DNA of 64,000 nt from Candidatus Gastranaerophilales bacterium (GTDB lineage Bacteria; Cyanobacteriota; Vampirovibrionia; Gastranaerophilales; Gastranaerophilaceae), in the NCBI GenBank assembly GCA_944322945.1, contig CALUQN010000005.1, positions 23,559-87,558 of the forward strand. The letters run 5' to 3'. Under the pieces are notes generated by a model that saw nothing but the letters and a program-made list of their open reading frames with translations, was not told the DNA's origin and made no database searches. The position numbers and the translations under genes are program-made. Shown here in pieces: positions 1 to 9,669 of the stretch (the first letter of the stretch is position 1; each line of letters begins with the position of its first letter).

Positions 1-1352
1 ATTTCCAGTACGGTTGTGAGAACCTGACCGCATTCTGTCATTTTTTCTTCTTTGGCAAGTGTCCAAGGCGCGTTGTCTGTGACGAATTTGTTTGTTGCAT
101 CAACAAGCTGTACAATTTCCTGTGCGGCTTCTGCTATTTCAAAGAAATCAAAGTGTGTTTTTACTTTCTTAACAGTGTCAAGGGCAAGTTTATAAAGTTC
201 TGAATCTTTTCTGAACTCATCTTTAACTTCGCCATCAAAATATTTTACAAGCATTGAAAGCGTTCTGTTAAGCAGATTGCCCATACTGTTTGCCAGATGT
301 GCATTAACTTTTTCTTTAAAATCATCATCGGAATAATTTCCGTCACGCCCGCAAGGCGCTGAGGTTGCCATATAATATCTCAAAGGATCCGGTATAGTGA
401 GATTAAAGCTTTCCAGTACGCCGGTCGGAGAAATTACGTTTCCGAGAGATTTTGACATCTTGGTTTCGTCTATCGTAATCCAGCCGTGTGCAAAAATATG
501 TTTTGGCAGCGGCAGGTCTAATGCCAGCAAAATTGCGGGCCAGTATATGCTATGGAATTTCAAAATGTCTTTACCAACCACATGGACATCAACCGGCCAG
601 TATTTTTTAAACATCTCTGACGGGTTTTCTGTATCATATCCAAGTGCTGTTATGTAGTTTGATAGAGCGTCTATCCATACATAAATTGATTGTTCAGGGT
701 CATCAAGCACATCTATACCCCATTGAACATTTGATTTTGCTCTTGATACTGAGATGTCCTGAATATCTTCCAGCTGGTTCAGGACTTCATTCGCTCTGAA
801 CTGCGGAACTATAAAGTCCGGATGTGCTTTTATATGTTTGATTATTTCGTCTTTGTATTTTGTTAATTTAAAGAAATAATTTTCTTCTCTTACTACTTCC
901 GGTTTTTTCAGGTGGTCAGGGCAGAGACCGTCTTCGGTTAAATCTTTCGGATTAAGGAAACATTCACATCCGGAGCAATACAGCCCTTCATAAGAATGTT
1001 TGTAAATATCACCTTTTTCAACAAGCTTTTTGAATATTTTTTGAACAATTACTTCGTGGTCGGCGTCTGTGGTTCTGATAAATCTTGAATAATCTATACC
1101 AAGGATTTTCCAGGCATCTTTAAATTTTTGCGCATTTTCGTCGCAGAGTTCTTTTGGCGTAATACCTTTAGCGGCGGCTGTTTTTTGAATTTTTATACCG
1201 TGTTCGTCTGTTCCGGTCAGGAAAAACACGTCATCACAGCGCTGTGTATAGTGTTTTGCAATGATATCAGTCAATATTTTTTCATAAGCGTGTCCGATAT
1301 GCGGAGCACCGTTCACATAATCTATTGCAGTTGTTAAATAATATTTATCCAT
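1..1352 (-). CDS. metG: Methionyl-tRNA synthetase, C-terminus cut by window edge
   Basis: Class I aminoacyl-tRNA synthetase that charges tRNA-Met in the cytoplasm. Translating the minus strand from the ATG at 1352 gives MDKYYLTTAIDYVNGAPHIGHAYEKI, with the HIGH-type signature (HIGH) near residue 20. A single CxxC...CxxH zinc knuckle (CSGC, then CPDH) lies in the connective peptide near residues 127-150. KMSKS is seen near residue 300 in TKMSKSLGNVISP. About 450 codons are present and the frame is still open at base 1, so the anticodon-binding end lies outside the window. The gene is monocistronic as far as visible; yihY follows upstream on the same strand after about 140 bases. Confidence 0.96.
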   Translation of the reverse strand, partial: MDKYYLTTAIDYVNGAPHIGHAYEKILTDIIAKHYTQRCDDVFFLTGTDEHGIKIQKTAAAKGITPKELCDENAQKFKDAWKILGIDYSRFIRTTDADHEVIVQKIFKKLVEKGDIYKHSYEGLYCSGCECFLNPKDLTEDGLCPDHLKKPEVVREENYFFKLTKYKDEIIKHIKAHPDFIVPQFRANEVLNQLEDIQDISVSRAKSNVQWGIDVLDDPEQSIYVWIDALSNYITALGYDTENPSEMFKKYWPVDVHVVGKDILKFHSIYWPAILLALDLPLPKHIFAHGWITIDETKMSKSLGNVISPTGVLESFNLTIPDPLRYYMATSAPCGRDGNYSDDDFKEKVNAHLANSMGNLLNRTLSMLVKYFDGEVKDEFRKDSELYKLALDTVKKVKTHFDFFEIAEAAQEIVQLVDATNKFVTDNAPWTLAKEEKMTECGQVLTTVLE

Positions 1353-1495
1353 AAAATTAATTCCCTCATACTTTGTCAAAATTATAACATAAAAAATTTA
1401 TAAAAAAGAGCCGAATACTATTGCCGAACTTTTTGCTGTGCTTACAATTTTTATCCTGTCCGTAAAATGCAGGTCTGCTGTTGTAGTGGTCAAGT

Positions 1496-2443
1496 TCATG
1501 GCTGTTTTTTATCAAATTTTTCCAGATTAGCAAAGTCATTTCTTATTTCATTAGCTTTGGCTTCAAGCTTGTTGTAGACCTGAGAGTTTATCTCTCCGCC
1601 TATTAACACCAAGACTGAGGTGTAATACAGCCAAACCATAAGTACGGCAAAAGCTCCGATTGTTCCGTAAACAAAGTTGTAAGTTTTTAAGTTGTTGATG
1701 TAAACAGAAAATCCCCAGGAACCGACTAACCAGAATATGCAGAAAAATAATGTTCCGGGAAGCGCGCTAGTGCGTTTAAACCGTTCGTTTCCACGCAGAT
1801 CCGGCAGGATATAGTATATTAAAAACGCCATAAAATATAACGCTAAAAATGCTATAGGCCAACGTAATGTCAACAATATTATTGCAATTTTATTTGACAT
1901 GTGGAAGTGGTTCACCAGAAAATTAACGATGACTTTACCGAATACAATAAGGTTCACGCTTAAAAATGTCATCATAGTCATTACAAATACCATTACCAGT
2001 GACAAAAGCCTTGTATAAACAAAACTGCGGGTTTCTTCGACTTTATATGCCCTGTTTAAGCCTTTCAAAATAACAGCCATTGCGTTGGTTGACAGTATAA
2101 TCGTAATACCAACCCCGATGTATGCCATTAGTTTTCCGTGTGAAAAAATCATAGCCTCTGAAAGTACAGTGCGGATTAAATCCATAGCCTGCTCCGGCAT
2201 TACATTAGCGAGCACCCTCAACAGCGGATCCATCAGGGATTTATTTCCAAGCCATCCAAATACGGCTGTCAAAAATAACATAAACGGAAAAATCCCGATA
2301 ACAGTCATAAATCCCATTTCTGCAGCCATTCCGTAAAAATCATTTCTTACGATGGATAAAATTATCCTTGTCACGCTTTTGAAAAAGCCGCACAGAAATT
2401 TATTGCATTTTACTGTCTTAATACATTTTCTTATGAACTTCAT
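1496..2443 (-). CDS. yihY: YihY/BrkB-family integral membrane protein
   Basis: A 315-residue polytopic membrane protein of the YihY/virulence factor BrkB family (once misnamed RNase BN); its molecular role is not settled. About six hydrophobic segments are visible. The family-typical N-terminal block (NDFYGMAAEMGFMTVIGIFP) and the C-terminal run YGTIGAFAVLMVWLYYTSVL followed by GGEIN are present. Its start lies 26 bases inside the end of nrnA on the same strand, so the two genes are probably translationally coupled. Length is normal for the family. Confidence 0.85.
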   Translation of the reverse strand: MKFIRKCIKTVKCNKFLCGFFKSVTRIILSIVRNDFYGMAAEMGFMTVIGIFPFMLFLTAVFGWLGNKSLMDPLLRVLANVMPEQAMDLIRTVLSEAMIFSHGKLMAYIGVGITIILSTNAMAVILKGLNRAYKVEETRSFVYTRLLSLVMVFVMTMMTFLSVNLIVFGKVIVNFLVNHFHMSNKIAIILLTLRWPIAFLALYFMAFLIYYILPDLRGNERFKRTSALPGTLFFCIFWLVGSWGFSVYINNLKTYNFVYGTIGAFAVLMVWLYYTSVLVLIGGEINSQVYNKLEAKANEIRNDFANLEKFDKKQP

Positions 2444-3383
2444 CTAATATTTTCCTAACAGTTTCTTCAACGGAAGCCTTGACCACACATCCCGCGGCAA
2501 GAGTGTGTCCGCCGCCGCCAAAAACCGCACATACGGCAGCTACATCCAAACCCTTGCTGCGCATTGAAACTTTTGTTATGTTGTGTCCTGATTGTTTTAC
2601 AACAAACGCAACTTCTGTTGTTGTTATGGCTCGTAACTTTTCTGTAAGACCTTCTGTGCAATCTTCGCCTGCACAGAATTTTTCGATGTCTTTTTTGTAA
2701 ACAGTCGTGTAAACAATTTTGTCATCGTCGGAGAATACCGCTTTTTCAAGGCAATATGCCTGTAAAAGTACAAGGCTTTTCGGATTTGATTCATAACAAT
2801 ATTTGTATATCTCAGCGGGTTGTATGCCGGTTTTCAAAAGTTCCGACGCTGTTTCTAGTGTTTTAGGTGTAGTATTGTTAAACCGGAAAGAACCGGTATC
2901 AGTCAAAACTGCAGTATACAAACAAACTGCTGTTTCGTAAGATATCTTCCAGCCAAAAGATTTCAGTATGTCACAGATAATCTCACCTGTAGAACTTGCA
3001 TCCGGATTTATGATGTTTAAGTCCGCATAACCGTTATTAGTTTTATGGTGGTCAATGTTGACGGTGAATTTTGCTTTATTAAATAAAATCTGCCCGTCGC
3101 AAATTCTGTCTAATGCTGCGACATCAACATTAATTACAAGGTCGTATTCTCTTGATTTGTCAATAGTATCAATATGTTTTGCATCTTTTACAAGCGGCAG
3201 AAATTCGTATATTTTGGGTAAGCTTGAGACAATAAGAGTGTCGCATTTTTTTTTCAAATTTTCTTTTATGGCATTTGCGAGACCGCACATTGACCCGAGA
3301 GTGTCCCCGTCCGGGTTAATATGGGATATAATCAATATATTTTTGGATGATTTTATGATATCATTTAACTTAGAATAATCCAT
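2418..3383 (-). CDS. nrnA: DHH-family phosphoesterase, NrnA-like (nanoRNase/pAp phosphatase)
   Basis: Predicted cytoplasmic Mn-dependent phosphoesterase that degrades very short oligoribonucleotides and/or pAp. Of the DHH-DHHA1 family motifs, HINPDGDTLGS occurs near residue 21, NVDVAALDR near 90, DHHKTN near 131 and the DHHA1 glycine-rich GGGGHTLAAG near residue 291. Length (321 aa) matches NrnA. It overlaps yihY downstream. Upstream it is divergent from the DUF721 gene with only about 39 bases between start codons, so the two promoters must be interleaved. Confidence 0.9.
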   Translation of the reverse strand: MDYSKLNDIIKSSKNILIISHINPDGDTLGSMCGLANAIKENLKKKCDTLIVSSLPKIYEFLPLVKDAKHIDTIDKSREYDLVINVDVAALDRICDGQILFNKAKFTVNIDHHKTNNGYADLNIINPDASSTGEIICDILKSFGWKISYETAVCLYTAVLTDTGSFRFNNTTPKTLETASELLKTGIQPAEIYKYCYESNPKSLVLLQAYCLEKAVFSDDDKIVYTTVYKKDIEKFCAGEDCTEGLTEKLRAITTTEVAFVVKQSGHNITKVSMRSKGLDVAAVCAVFGGGGHTLAAGCVVKASVEETVRKILDEVHKKMY

Positions 3384-3422
3384 TTTTTAATTATATCATA
3401 AAAAACAGGGGTTACAAAAATC

Positions 3423-3752
3423 GTGAAAAAAGTTTTATACACTGATTTTGTTGAAATAGGCTCTATGATTGAGGAATTGCTTGAAAAAAAAGAGTTCAAA
3501 AAAGCAATGACCCGTTCAAACTTGTATAAATTTTGGGGTAAAGTTGCCGGTGCAAAATTTGCGGAAAAATCAAAACCGTATTCCATGCTCGCCGGCGGGG
3601 TAATGGTTATAGCTTGCGAAAATGCCATTGTTGCGCAGGAATTAATGCTAAAAAAAACACAGCTTCTGGTAAAATTTAAGCCCTATCTTGAGTCTTTAAA
3701 GATAAAAGTTACGGATTTAAGATTTGACCCAAAAAAATGGACTGAGCTATAA
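3423..3752 (+). CDS. DUF721 (DciA-like) protein
   Basis: A 109-residue cytoplasmic protein of the DUF721 family. That family includes DciA, the ancestral loader or partner of the replicative helicase DnaB. Family hallmarks are the N-terminal helical part ending in LYKFWGKVAG and the hydrophobic stretch of short strands GGVMVIACENAIVAQEL. The start is GTG (3423-3425), preceded by an AGGGG ribosome-binding site in the short gap to the divergent nrnA gene. The DciA function is inferred from the family and was not tested here. Confidence 0.75.
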   Translation: MKKVLYTDFVEIGSMIEELLEKKEFKKAMTRSNLYKFWGKVAGAKFAEKSKPYSMLAGGVMVIACENAIVAQELMLKKTQLLVKFKPYLESLKIKVTDLRFDPKKWTEL

Positions 3753-3918
3753 TATGATTGAATATACCCGTTCAGGTTATTTTTGTTTGTTCCCTGGAGG
3801 GCGAGTTTTGCGCTACAGGATTGTGACTTTATAACCGGTGCAGCGGAAGAGTTTTTTATTTGTGTGTTAAACTTGCGGCGTTAATTATTGATTTGACAAA
3901 TATGTTATAATAGTATGT
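3753..3918. other. Intergenic gap before the TolC-family gene
   Basis: This gap has no convincing gene. A TATAAT hexamer at about 3906 lies immediately before the TolC-family ATG and is probably its -10 element; no good -35 at standard spacing was found. A 26-codon open frame from 3754 starts directly after the DUF721 stop but has no ribosome-binding site and is not claimed as a gene. Confidence 0.4.
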
Positions 3919-5400
3919 ATGAGAAGTATAAAATTTTGTCTGCTTGTTTTATTCATAATTTTAAGCGGATTTGTAAGAGTGTATGCAGCGGATGATGAAG
4001 AAGATTTATTCAAGCCTGTTGAAGTCAAAGACGGCTCTTCCTTGTCCGTAATTGATTGTGTTGCAGTCGCTTTTAAAAACAGCCCTAAGATTAAGCGCAA
4101 AAAATATAACCTTGATATCGCAAAAAGTAACCTCGGAATTGCTAAATCACAATATTTTCCTGTTATAAACGCCGGTGCAGGTTTTTATAACGAAAACAAT
4201 TCAAATAATATTTATTATAACCCGCACTACAGAGAGCTGCCATCTGTCGGAGTTTCTGTGAATAAGCTGATATGGAACTTCGGCAAAACTACCGCTTATA
4301 TAAAAATGGAAGAATTCTACAAAATCGGTGCAGAGTATGAATTTATAGACAGCCTCTGTTCTACTTTGTTTGATATAAAAGGCAAGTATTACAATCTTTT
4401 GCGCAGCCGTGCACTGCTCGATGTCGAAAAATATAACGTTGACCTGAACGAAAAATTTGTAAACTTAGCAAAGACAAAGGAAAAATCCGATTTGACCACA
4501 GCTGAACTTAATCTCAGTGACGCAAAGGTTAAATATATAGAAGCGTTGAACAACTTCAACAATGACCGCGTGAATCTTACAAACGCTATGTACATAGAAA
4601 ACCAGCCGGATTACAGCATACTTCCGACCAAAACTTTTGATTACAAACCGGGCAGCGCGCTTAACCCGAAAGAAATTTCCGACGGGAATTTCCCTATCCA
4701 AAAATTTCAGTTTACAATAGAAGAAGCCCCCGAAATTGCTTACGAAAACAGTCCTGATTTGAGTGTACTTGTTGCAACAAAAAATGCAATGGAGCAGTCG
4801 CTTTTATATATTAAACGGACTTATTTTCCTGACCTCACGGCTAATGCCGGCTATGGATTTAACAACACAAATGTTATGTCCTCAAACAACAGTTTTCAGG
4901 TCGGAGTTAACCTCACATCTTCCGTTAATATTATGGAGCTTAAACACAGCATAAAAGGTGCTGACGCACAGCTTCTTCTGGCAGATAATGAAATCCTGCT
5001 TTTTAAAAAAGATTTGTATTTTGAACTCAAAAGAGCTTTCAACAACCTTGACAGAGCTGAAAAAGAAATACCTGCGGCAAAGCTTGAAATGATGCAGGCG
5101 TTTGAGAATTTGAATGTTGTTCAGGATTTGTATATAAAAAATGAACTGAATTACGTTGCGCTTCAGGATGCAAGGCGGGACTACATTCGGGCTCTGAAAA
5201 ATTACATCGAAAGTCTGTATGATTACAATCTGGCTTTAATTCAGGTAGAAATGGCAATGCACTTGCATATTGCAGACATCCACCACAAATCCGAACACGC
5301 TATGCACTACCATTCACAGGAACTTGTTGAACATCTTAACCGCGCTCTCGGATGCGATGAGGATGAAGTAAAACACAACAAGAATAAAAATGACCTGTAA
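3919..5400 (+). CDS. TolC-family outer-membrane efflux/secretion protein
   Basis: Outer-membrane channel component of a tripartite export system. The 493-residue precursor begins with a clear signal peptide (MRSIKFCLLVLFIILSGFV then cleavage near VYA-AD). Two repeated long helical hairpins follow, typical of the OEP family: residues about 50-230 (DCVAVAFKNSPKIKRKKYNL) and about 270-440 (APEIAYENSPDLSVLVATKN). A histidine-rich tail (HLHIADIHHKSEHAMHYHS) sits at residues about 450-470 and could bind metal. No inner-membrane pump or adaptor gene is adjacent, so the substrate is unknown. Confidence 0.88.
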   Translation: MRSIKFCLLVLFIILSGFVRVYAADDEEDLFKPVEVKDGSSLSVIDCVAVAFKNSPKIKRKKYNLDIAKSNLGIAKSQYFPVINAGAGFYNENNSNNIYYNPHYRELPSVGVSVNKLIWNFGKTTAYIKMEEFYKIGAEYEFIDSLCSTLFDIKGKYYNLLRSRALLDVEKYNVDLNEKFVNLAKTKEKSDLTTAELNLSDAKVKYIEALNNFNNDRVNLTNAMYIENQPDYSILPTKTFDYKPGSALNPKEISDGNFPIQKFQFTIEEAPEIAYENSPDLSVLVATKNAMEQSLLYIKRTYFPDLTANAGYGFNNTNVMSSNNSFQVGVNLTSSVNIMELKHSIKGADAQLLLADNEILLFKKDLYFELKRAFNNLDRAEKEIPAAKLEMMQAFENLNVVQDLYIKNELNYVALQDARRDYIRALKNYIESLYDYNLALIQVEMAMHLHIADIHHKSEHAMHYHSQELVEHLNRALGCDEDEVKHNKNKNDL

Positions 5401-5658
5401 CTAAAAAAAGATTCTTCGGGCTAAAGCCCTCAGAATGACGATGCTGTAAACTTTTCATTGATAAACAAAATTAAAACTTGTCCTCCCCTTGCGGGAGGAC
5501 CGAAATCTTGCAAGCCCGCAGAGGGTGAAAGGCTCTGTCGTACCTGTTTATTTGCGGGCGCAGCGATTTCGAGGAGGGGTTCTTGGAATAAATTATTAAC
5601 AATGTCTGAAATGACGGGCTTTTTGTAGTATCTGAGGAATTTGCTATATAAGTCTCAT
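5401..5658. repeat. Palindromic dispersed intergenic repeat
   Basis: Gene-free stretch. It contains a 30-bp core at 5410-5439 (GATTCTTCGGGC...AGAATGAC) that recurs inverted at 13321-13350 and, with a few mismatches, at 58938-58967. A large imperfect hairpin lies at about 5481-5582: GCCCGCA pairs with TGCGGGC, and CGAAATC pairs with GATTTCG. A terminal motif GGAATTTGCTATATAAGTC at 5636-5654 is also found at the ends of the other two copies. It looks like a non-coding mobile or palindromic repeat family. Confidence 0.7.
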
Positions 5659-5697
5659 AAAAAAGAGACCTGATAATCCGTCAGGTCTCTTTTTTTA
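5659..5697. terminator. Bidirectional intrinsic terminator
   Basis: AGAGACCTGA and TCAGGTCTCT form a perfect stem around a TAATCCG loop, flanked by A-rich and T-rich runs on both sides. It can therefore end transcription of leuS on the minus strand and of rightward readthrough from the TolC-family gene. Confidence 0.85.
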
Positions 5698-5710
5698 TCT
5701 TTAATTCAAA

Positions 5711-8197
5711 TTATTTGACAACGATGTTAACGAGTTTTTTCGGAACAACGATAGTTTTTACAATGGTTTTGCCTTCGGTCAATTCTTTAACTTTCGGGCT
5801 GTTCATTGCAATAGTTTTGAGTTCGTCTTCAGTCGAAGATTCATCTGCTTCTATTTTGTCCTTAACTTTTCCGTTAACCTGAACGACAAGGGTGATAGAG
5901 CTTGCTTTTGCAAGATTTTCATCCCACTCGCACCACGGCTCGTCGTGGATTGACGTTTTGCCGCCTAAATCTGCCCAGGCTTCTTCTGTCAGGTGAACAG
6001 CTACAGGCGACATTAATTTTAACAGTGTTAAAATTGCAAAACTCAATACATTTTTATCCTCCGCAGTCATTTCTTTTTTCAAACCGCACCATTCATAAAT
6101 TGAATTGGTAAGTTCTCTGTATTTAGAAATAACCGTATTGAACTGGAAGTCATTTGAAATGTCGTTTGTAATTCCTTTGATTGCAATGTGGACTTTTCTC
6201 ACTAAATCGTCATTCTGTTTTGTGAGCGGAAATTCCAGCTTGTAATCGAATTTGATGTTGTCAGCATTTGTTGCAACAAGTCTCCAGACTCTGTTCAGGA
6301 ATTTGTAGCAGCCGTCAACACCTGCATCTGACCAATCAAAATCTCTTGCCGGCGGTGAATCTGACAGGATGAACAATCTTGCTGTATCTGCGCCGTAATT
6401 TTCAAAGATTTCATCAGGGTCGACAGTGTTGCCTTTTGATTTTGACATCTTTGAACCGTCTTTTAAAACCATGCCCTGTGTAAGAAGATTTTTAAACGGT
6501 TCATCAAAATCTAAAAGACCTAAGTCTCTTAGAGCCTTTGTGAAAAATCTTGAATATAGCAGGTGAAGAATTGCGTGTTCAATTCCGCCTACATACTGGT
6601 CAACAGGAAGCCATTTATTAACAAGATTTCTGTCAAACGGCTTTTCTGAATTTTTTGCATCTGCATAACGGAGGTAATACCAGCTTGAACAAATGAATGT
6701 ATCCATAGTATCGGTTTCACGCTTAGCCGGACCGCCGCAGCAAGGGCAGGTCGTGTCTAAAAATGTTTTTGATGTCAGGATAGGGGATTTACCTACTACG
6801 CTGAAATCAACATCTTTCGGCAGTAATACAGGCAGCTGGTCTTCCGGAACCGGCTGAATACCGCATTTTTCGCAGTAAACAACAGGGATAGGAGCACCCC
6901 AGTAACGCTGGCGGGATATAAGCCAATCGCGCAGCCTGTATTGGGTTTTAAATTCACCATATCCGCCGTCAACTGCTTTTTGGGTAATAGCTTTTTTAGC
7001 GTCTTCATTTCTCATCCCGTTGAATTCTCCGGAATTTACAAGGACACCGGGCTCTGTGTATGCGGCATCTTTGCAGTCAGACGGGTTTTCCGGGTCTTGG
7101 ATAACAACTTTCATCGGAAGGTTGTATTTTTTCGCAAAGTCAAAGTCCCTTGTGTCGTGTGTCGGAACTGCCATTACTGCACCTGTTCCGTATTCAACAA
7201 GAGCATAATCCGCAGTCCAGAGCGGGAATTTTTCGCCTGTGAACGGATTTATACAGTGAGTACCTAGAGGCACACCCGTTTTTGTTCTTTCCGTTGAAAG
7301 TCTTTCAATTTCCGTCATCTTGCGGGCGTTTGCTCTGTATTCTTCAACTGCTGCTTTATTTTCAGGAGTTGTTAATTTTTCTATATCTTTGTATTCAGGC
7401 GCAACAACAAGATAGGTTATACCATAGGCAGTATCAGGTCTTGTTGTATAAACAGGAATTTCCATATCACTGCCGTCAGGTGCGTCAACTACTTTGAATT
7501 TCAAAATAGCACCCTGAGATTTTCCAATCCAGTTTGCCTGCATTGTTTTTACGTTATCTCCCCAGCCGGTGAGTTTATCCAAATCCTGAAGCAATACTTC
7601 CGCATAGTCGGTAATCTTTAAAAACCATTGTGAAAGATATTTTTTCTCAACAACGCTGTCACATCTCCAGCATTTGCCGTCAATTACCTGTTCGTTTGCA
7701 AGTACGGTTGCGCATTTGTCACACCAGTTTACTGCGGCTTCTTTTTTATATGCCAGACCTTTTTTATATAATTGTAAGAACAGCCATTGTGTCCATTTGT
7801 AATAATCAGGTTTGCATGTTGCGACTTCTCTGTCCCAGTCGTATGAAAGACCGAGCATTTTTAACTGTTTTGTCATGTATGCAATATTTTCATCAGTCCA
7901 TTTTGCCGGATCTGCACCGTGCTTCATAGCGGCATTTTCTGCCGGCAGCCCGAAACTGTCCCAGCCCATCGGGTGAAGTACATTGTACCCTTGTGCTTTT
8001 TTGAACCGTGCGATTACGTCAGTGATTGTATAATTTCTTACGTGCCCCATGTGCAATTTGCCGGACGGGTACGGAAACATTGAAAGTGCATAATATTTTG
8101 GTTTGTCGGAATCGTCCGGGGTTTTAAACGCTCCTTTTTCTTCCCAAATCTTTTGCCACTTCTTCTCTATTTCTTGCGGAAAATATGATTCTTTCAT
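5711..8197 (-). CDS. leuS: Leucyl-tRNA synthetase
   Basis: Class I aminoacyl-tRNA synthetase that charges tRNA-Leu. The 828-residue protein has the HIGH region (PYPSGKLHMGHVRNY) near residue 43 and a zinc site CDKC...CWRC near residues 160-180. The CP1 editing domain carries TTRPDTAYG near 252. The KMSKS loop (DGSKMSKSKGNT) lies near 583, followed by an anticodon-binding domain and the C-terminal module. Length and order are normal for bacterial LeuRS. It is transcribed alone, divergent from the gene at 8301, and ends at the bidirectional terminator. Confidence 0.98.
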   Translation of the reverse strand: MKESYFPQEIEKKWQKIWEEKGAFKTPDDSDKPKYYALSMFPYPSGKLHMGHVRNYTITDVIARFKKAQGYNVLHPMGWDSFGLPAENAAMKHGADPAKWTDENIAYMTKQLKMLGLSYDWDREVATCKPDYYKWTQWLFLQLYKKGLAYKKEAAVNWCDKCATVLANEQVIDGKCWRCDSVVEKKYLSQWFLKITDYAEVLLQDLDKLTGWGDNVKTMQANWIGKSQGAILKFKVVDAPDGSDMEIPVYTTRPDTAYGITYLVVAPEYKDIEKLTTPENKAAVEEYRANARKMTEIERLSTERTKTGVPLGTHCINPFTGEKFPLWTADYALVEYGTGAVMAVPTHDTRDFDFAKKYNLPMKVVIQDPENPSDCKDAAYTEPGVLVNSGEFNGMRNEDAKKAITQKAVDGGYGEFKTQYRLRDWLISRQRYWGAPIPVVYCEKCGIQPVPEDQLPVLLPKDVDFSVVGKSPILTSKTFLDTTCPCCGGPAKRETDTMDTFICSSWYYLRYADAKNSEKPFDRNLVNKWLPVDQYVGGIEHAILHLLYSRFFTKALRDLGLLDFDEPFKNLLTQGMVLKDGSKMSKSKGNTVDPDEIFENYGADTARLFILSDSPPARDFDWSDAGVDGCYKFLNRVWRLVATNADNIKFDYKLEFPLTKQNDDLVRKVHIAIKGITNDISNDFQFNTVISKYRELTNSIYEWCGLKKEMTAEDKNVLSFAILTLLKLMSPVAVHLTEEAWADLGGKTSIHDEPWCEWDENLAKASSITLVVQVNGKVKDKIEADESSTEDELKTIAMNSPKVKELTEGKTIVKTIVVPKKLVNIVVK

Positions 8198-8300
8198 TAA
8201 AATTTTTCTCCCTTATACTCTTGATTAAAATAATATCACAAATAATTTAATGTGTTTATACTATTACCGTTTTTTTAGATTTATCGTATAATAACTTATT

Positions 8301-9215
8301 ATGAAGAGATTATTATTAACAACAATTATTTTAACAACAGCTTTATCATTTATTCCGCAAGCACCTGCACATGCCGGTTTTTGGGCTGATTATAAAGCTA
8401 AAATTGAATACAAAAAAGATTTAAGAAACGAACAGAAAAAGCTGGAAAACGTTATAAATACCCAGCTTAAATATTCAAATTCTCATAACCTTGATGGGTT
8501 ATCAACACTGTATACAGCTGACTTTATGAACAATGACGGGTATAACAAAAAATTGTACATGTCGCTTGTTCAAGATACCTGGGATACATACAGCGACATA
8601 ACCTATGACGCGGTTATAGAAGAAATGGAAATTGATAACAATTTTGCAACAATCACAACACGCGAAACTGCAGTTGCAACGGTTACAAGCAACGAAGATG
8701 TTATTGAAGCAACAGGTGAATTGTATTCAAGAGGCAAATGTATATATTACCTGACAAAAGTCGGAGAAGATTGGAAAATCCGAGCAGAACAAATTCTTGA
8801 AGAAAAAACTTCATTAAAATACGGAGATGCAAGATATACTGATATTGACCTGATTTCACCGAATCAGGTTCCGGCAGGCAGCGAATATTCAGCAAGCCTC
8901 AAACTGGATTTACCTAAAGAGGACATTGTAATTGCCTCAATCGGTAAAGAACGCATGGTCTACCCGCAGGTTAAGTGCGAGGAAGTATTCCGCAAACTGC
9001 CGGAGGATCAGGTGCTTGAGAGAGTTTTCAGAGCTAACACAGATAATCTCAATGAATATACAGTTGCCTCCGTTGGAATAACAAAAGCAGAACCTGCTTC
9101 CGATACAACAGTCAGAGTGTATATGAGCGGGCTTGCTATTCTTATGACCAGAGTCAATATCATTCCGCAGAATAATTTTATAAAGTTTGAGGAAAAAGAT
9201 GCAGAAAAAATTTAG
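8301..9215 (+). CDS. Secreted NTF2-like conserved protein
   Basis: A 304-residue protein of unknown function. The N-terminus is a signal peptide (MKRLLLTTIILTTALSFIP then a likely cut after PAHA). Residues about 45-165 have the pattern of an NTF2/SnoaL-like domain: a long helix, a surface-loop segment (LDGLSTLYTADFMNNDGY) and strands ending in TKVGEDWKIRAEQI. The C-terminal half (about 185-290) is beta-rich and resembles an immunoglobulin-like module. It overlaps the start of lspA by 17 bases, so it heads the lspA-rluD-lapA operon. A role in envelope maintenance is inference from context. Confidence 0.6.
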   Translation: MKRLLLTTIILTTALSFIPQAPAHAGFWADYKAKIEYKKDLRNEQKKLENVINTQLKYSNSHNLDGLSTLYTADFMNNDGYNKKLYMSLVQDTWDTYSDITYDAVIEEMEIDNNFATITTRETAVATVTSNEDVIEATGELYSRGKCIYYLTKVGEDWKIRAEQILEEKTSLKYGDARYTDIDLISPNQVPAGSEYSASLKLDLPKEDIVIASIGKERMVYPQVKCEEVFRKLPEDQVLERVFRANTDNLNEYTVASVGITKAEPASDTTVRVYMSGLAILMTRVNIIPQNNFIKFEEKDAEKI

Positions 9216-9669
9216 CAGACTCATTTATTTTATTGTATGTTTTGTGTTTTTTATAATATGCAATTTCTACGCATCTAACCGGATAATCGCATACATACAA
9301 AGCGGTCATGCTATTTCTGACAACAAGGTTTTCGGGCTGAATTACGTCCAAAACACAGGTGCTGCGTTCAGCATCCTCCAAAATTCCACCGAACTCCTTA
9401 TAATTCTTTCTGTGATTGCGCTTGTCGGGATTTTTGCTTACATAATCAAACACCTGAAATCTATATCGATGAAAAGCCTTTTCTGTCTGGCACTGCTCTC
9501 TGCCGGTATCGCAGGAAATATGCACGAGAGAATTGTCTTCGGCTTTGTCAGAGATTATTTTCAGTTGAAGTTTGTTGACTTTCCTGTGTTTAACGTCGCT
9601 GATATATTCATTAATGTCGGCGTTATCCTTTTAATTATAATTATTCTTTTAAAGAAAACCAGATTATGA
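9199..9669 (+). CDS. lspA: Lipoprotein signal peptidase (signal peptidase II)
   Basis: Inner-membrane aspartyl peptidase that removes the signal peptide from diacylglyceryl-modified prolipoproteins. About 156 residues with four hydrophobic segments. Family motifs are NYVQNTGAAFS, GNMHERI...VRDYF and FNVADIFINVG. The two catalytic aspartates correspond to about D119 (VRDYF) and D135 (NVAD). The usual NxxDR motif reads NMHER, an Asp-to-Glu change. The ATG at 9199 is chosen because TGAGGA at 9188-9193 is a well-spaced ribosome-binding site and overlaps the alternative TTG at 9187. Confidence 0.92.
   Translation: MQKKFSRLIYFIVCFVFFIICNFYASNRIIAYIQSGHAISDNKVFGLNYVQNTGAAFSILQNSTELLIILSVIALVGIFAYIIKHLKSISMKSLFCLALLSAGIAGNMHERIVFGFVRDYFQLKFVDFPVFNVADIFINVGVILLIIIILLKKTRL

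Noticed and set aside
3754..3834. 26-codon open frame between the DUF721 and TolC-family genes
   Set aside because: It has no ribosome-binding site and no recognisable composition; chance ORF.
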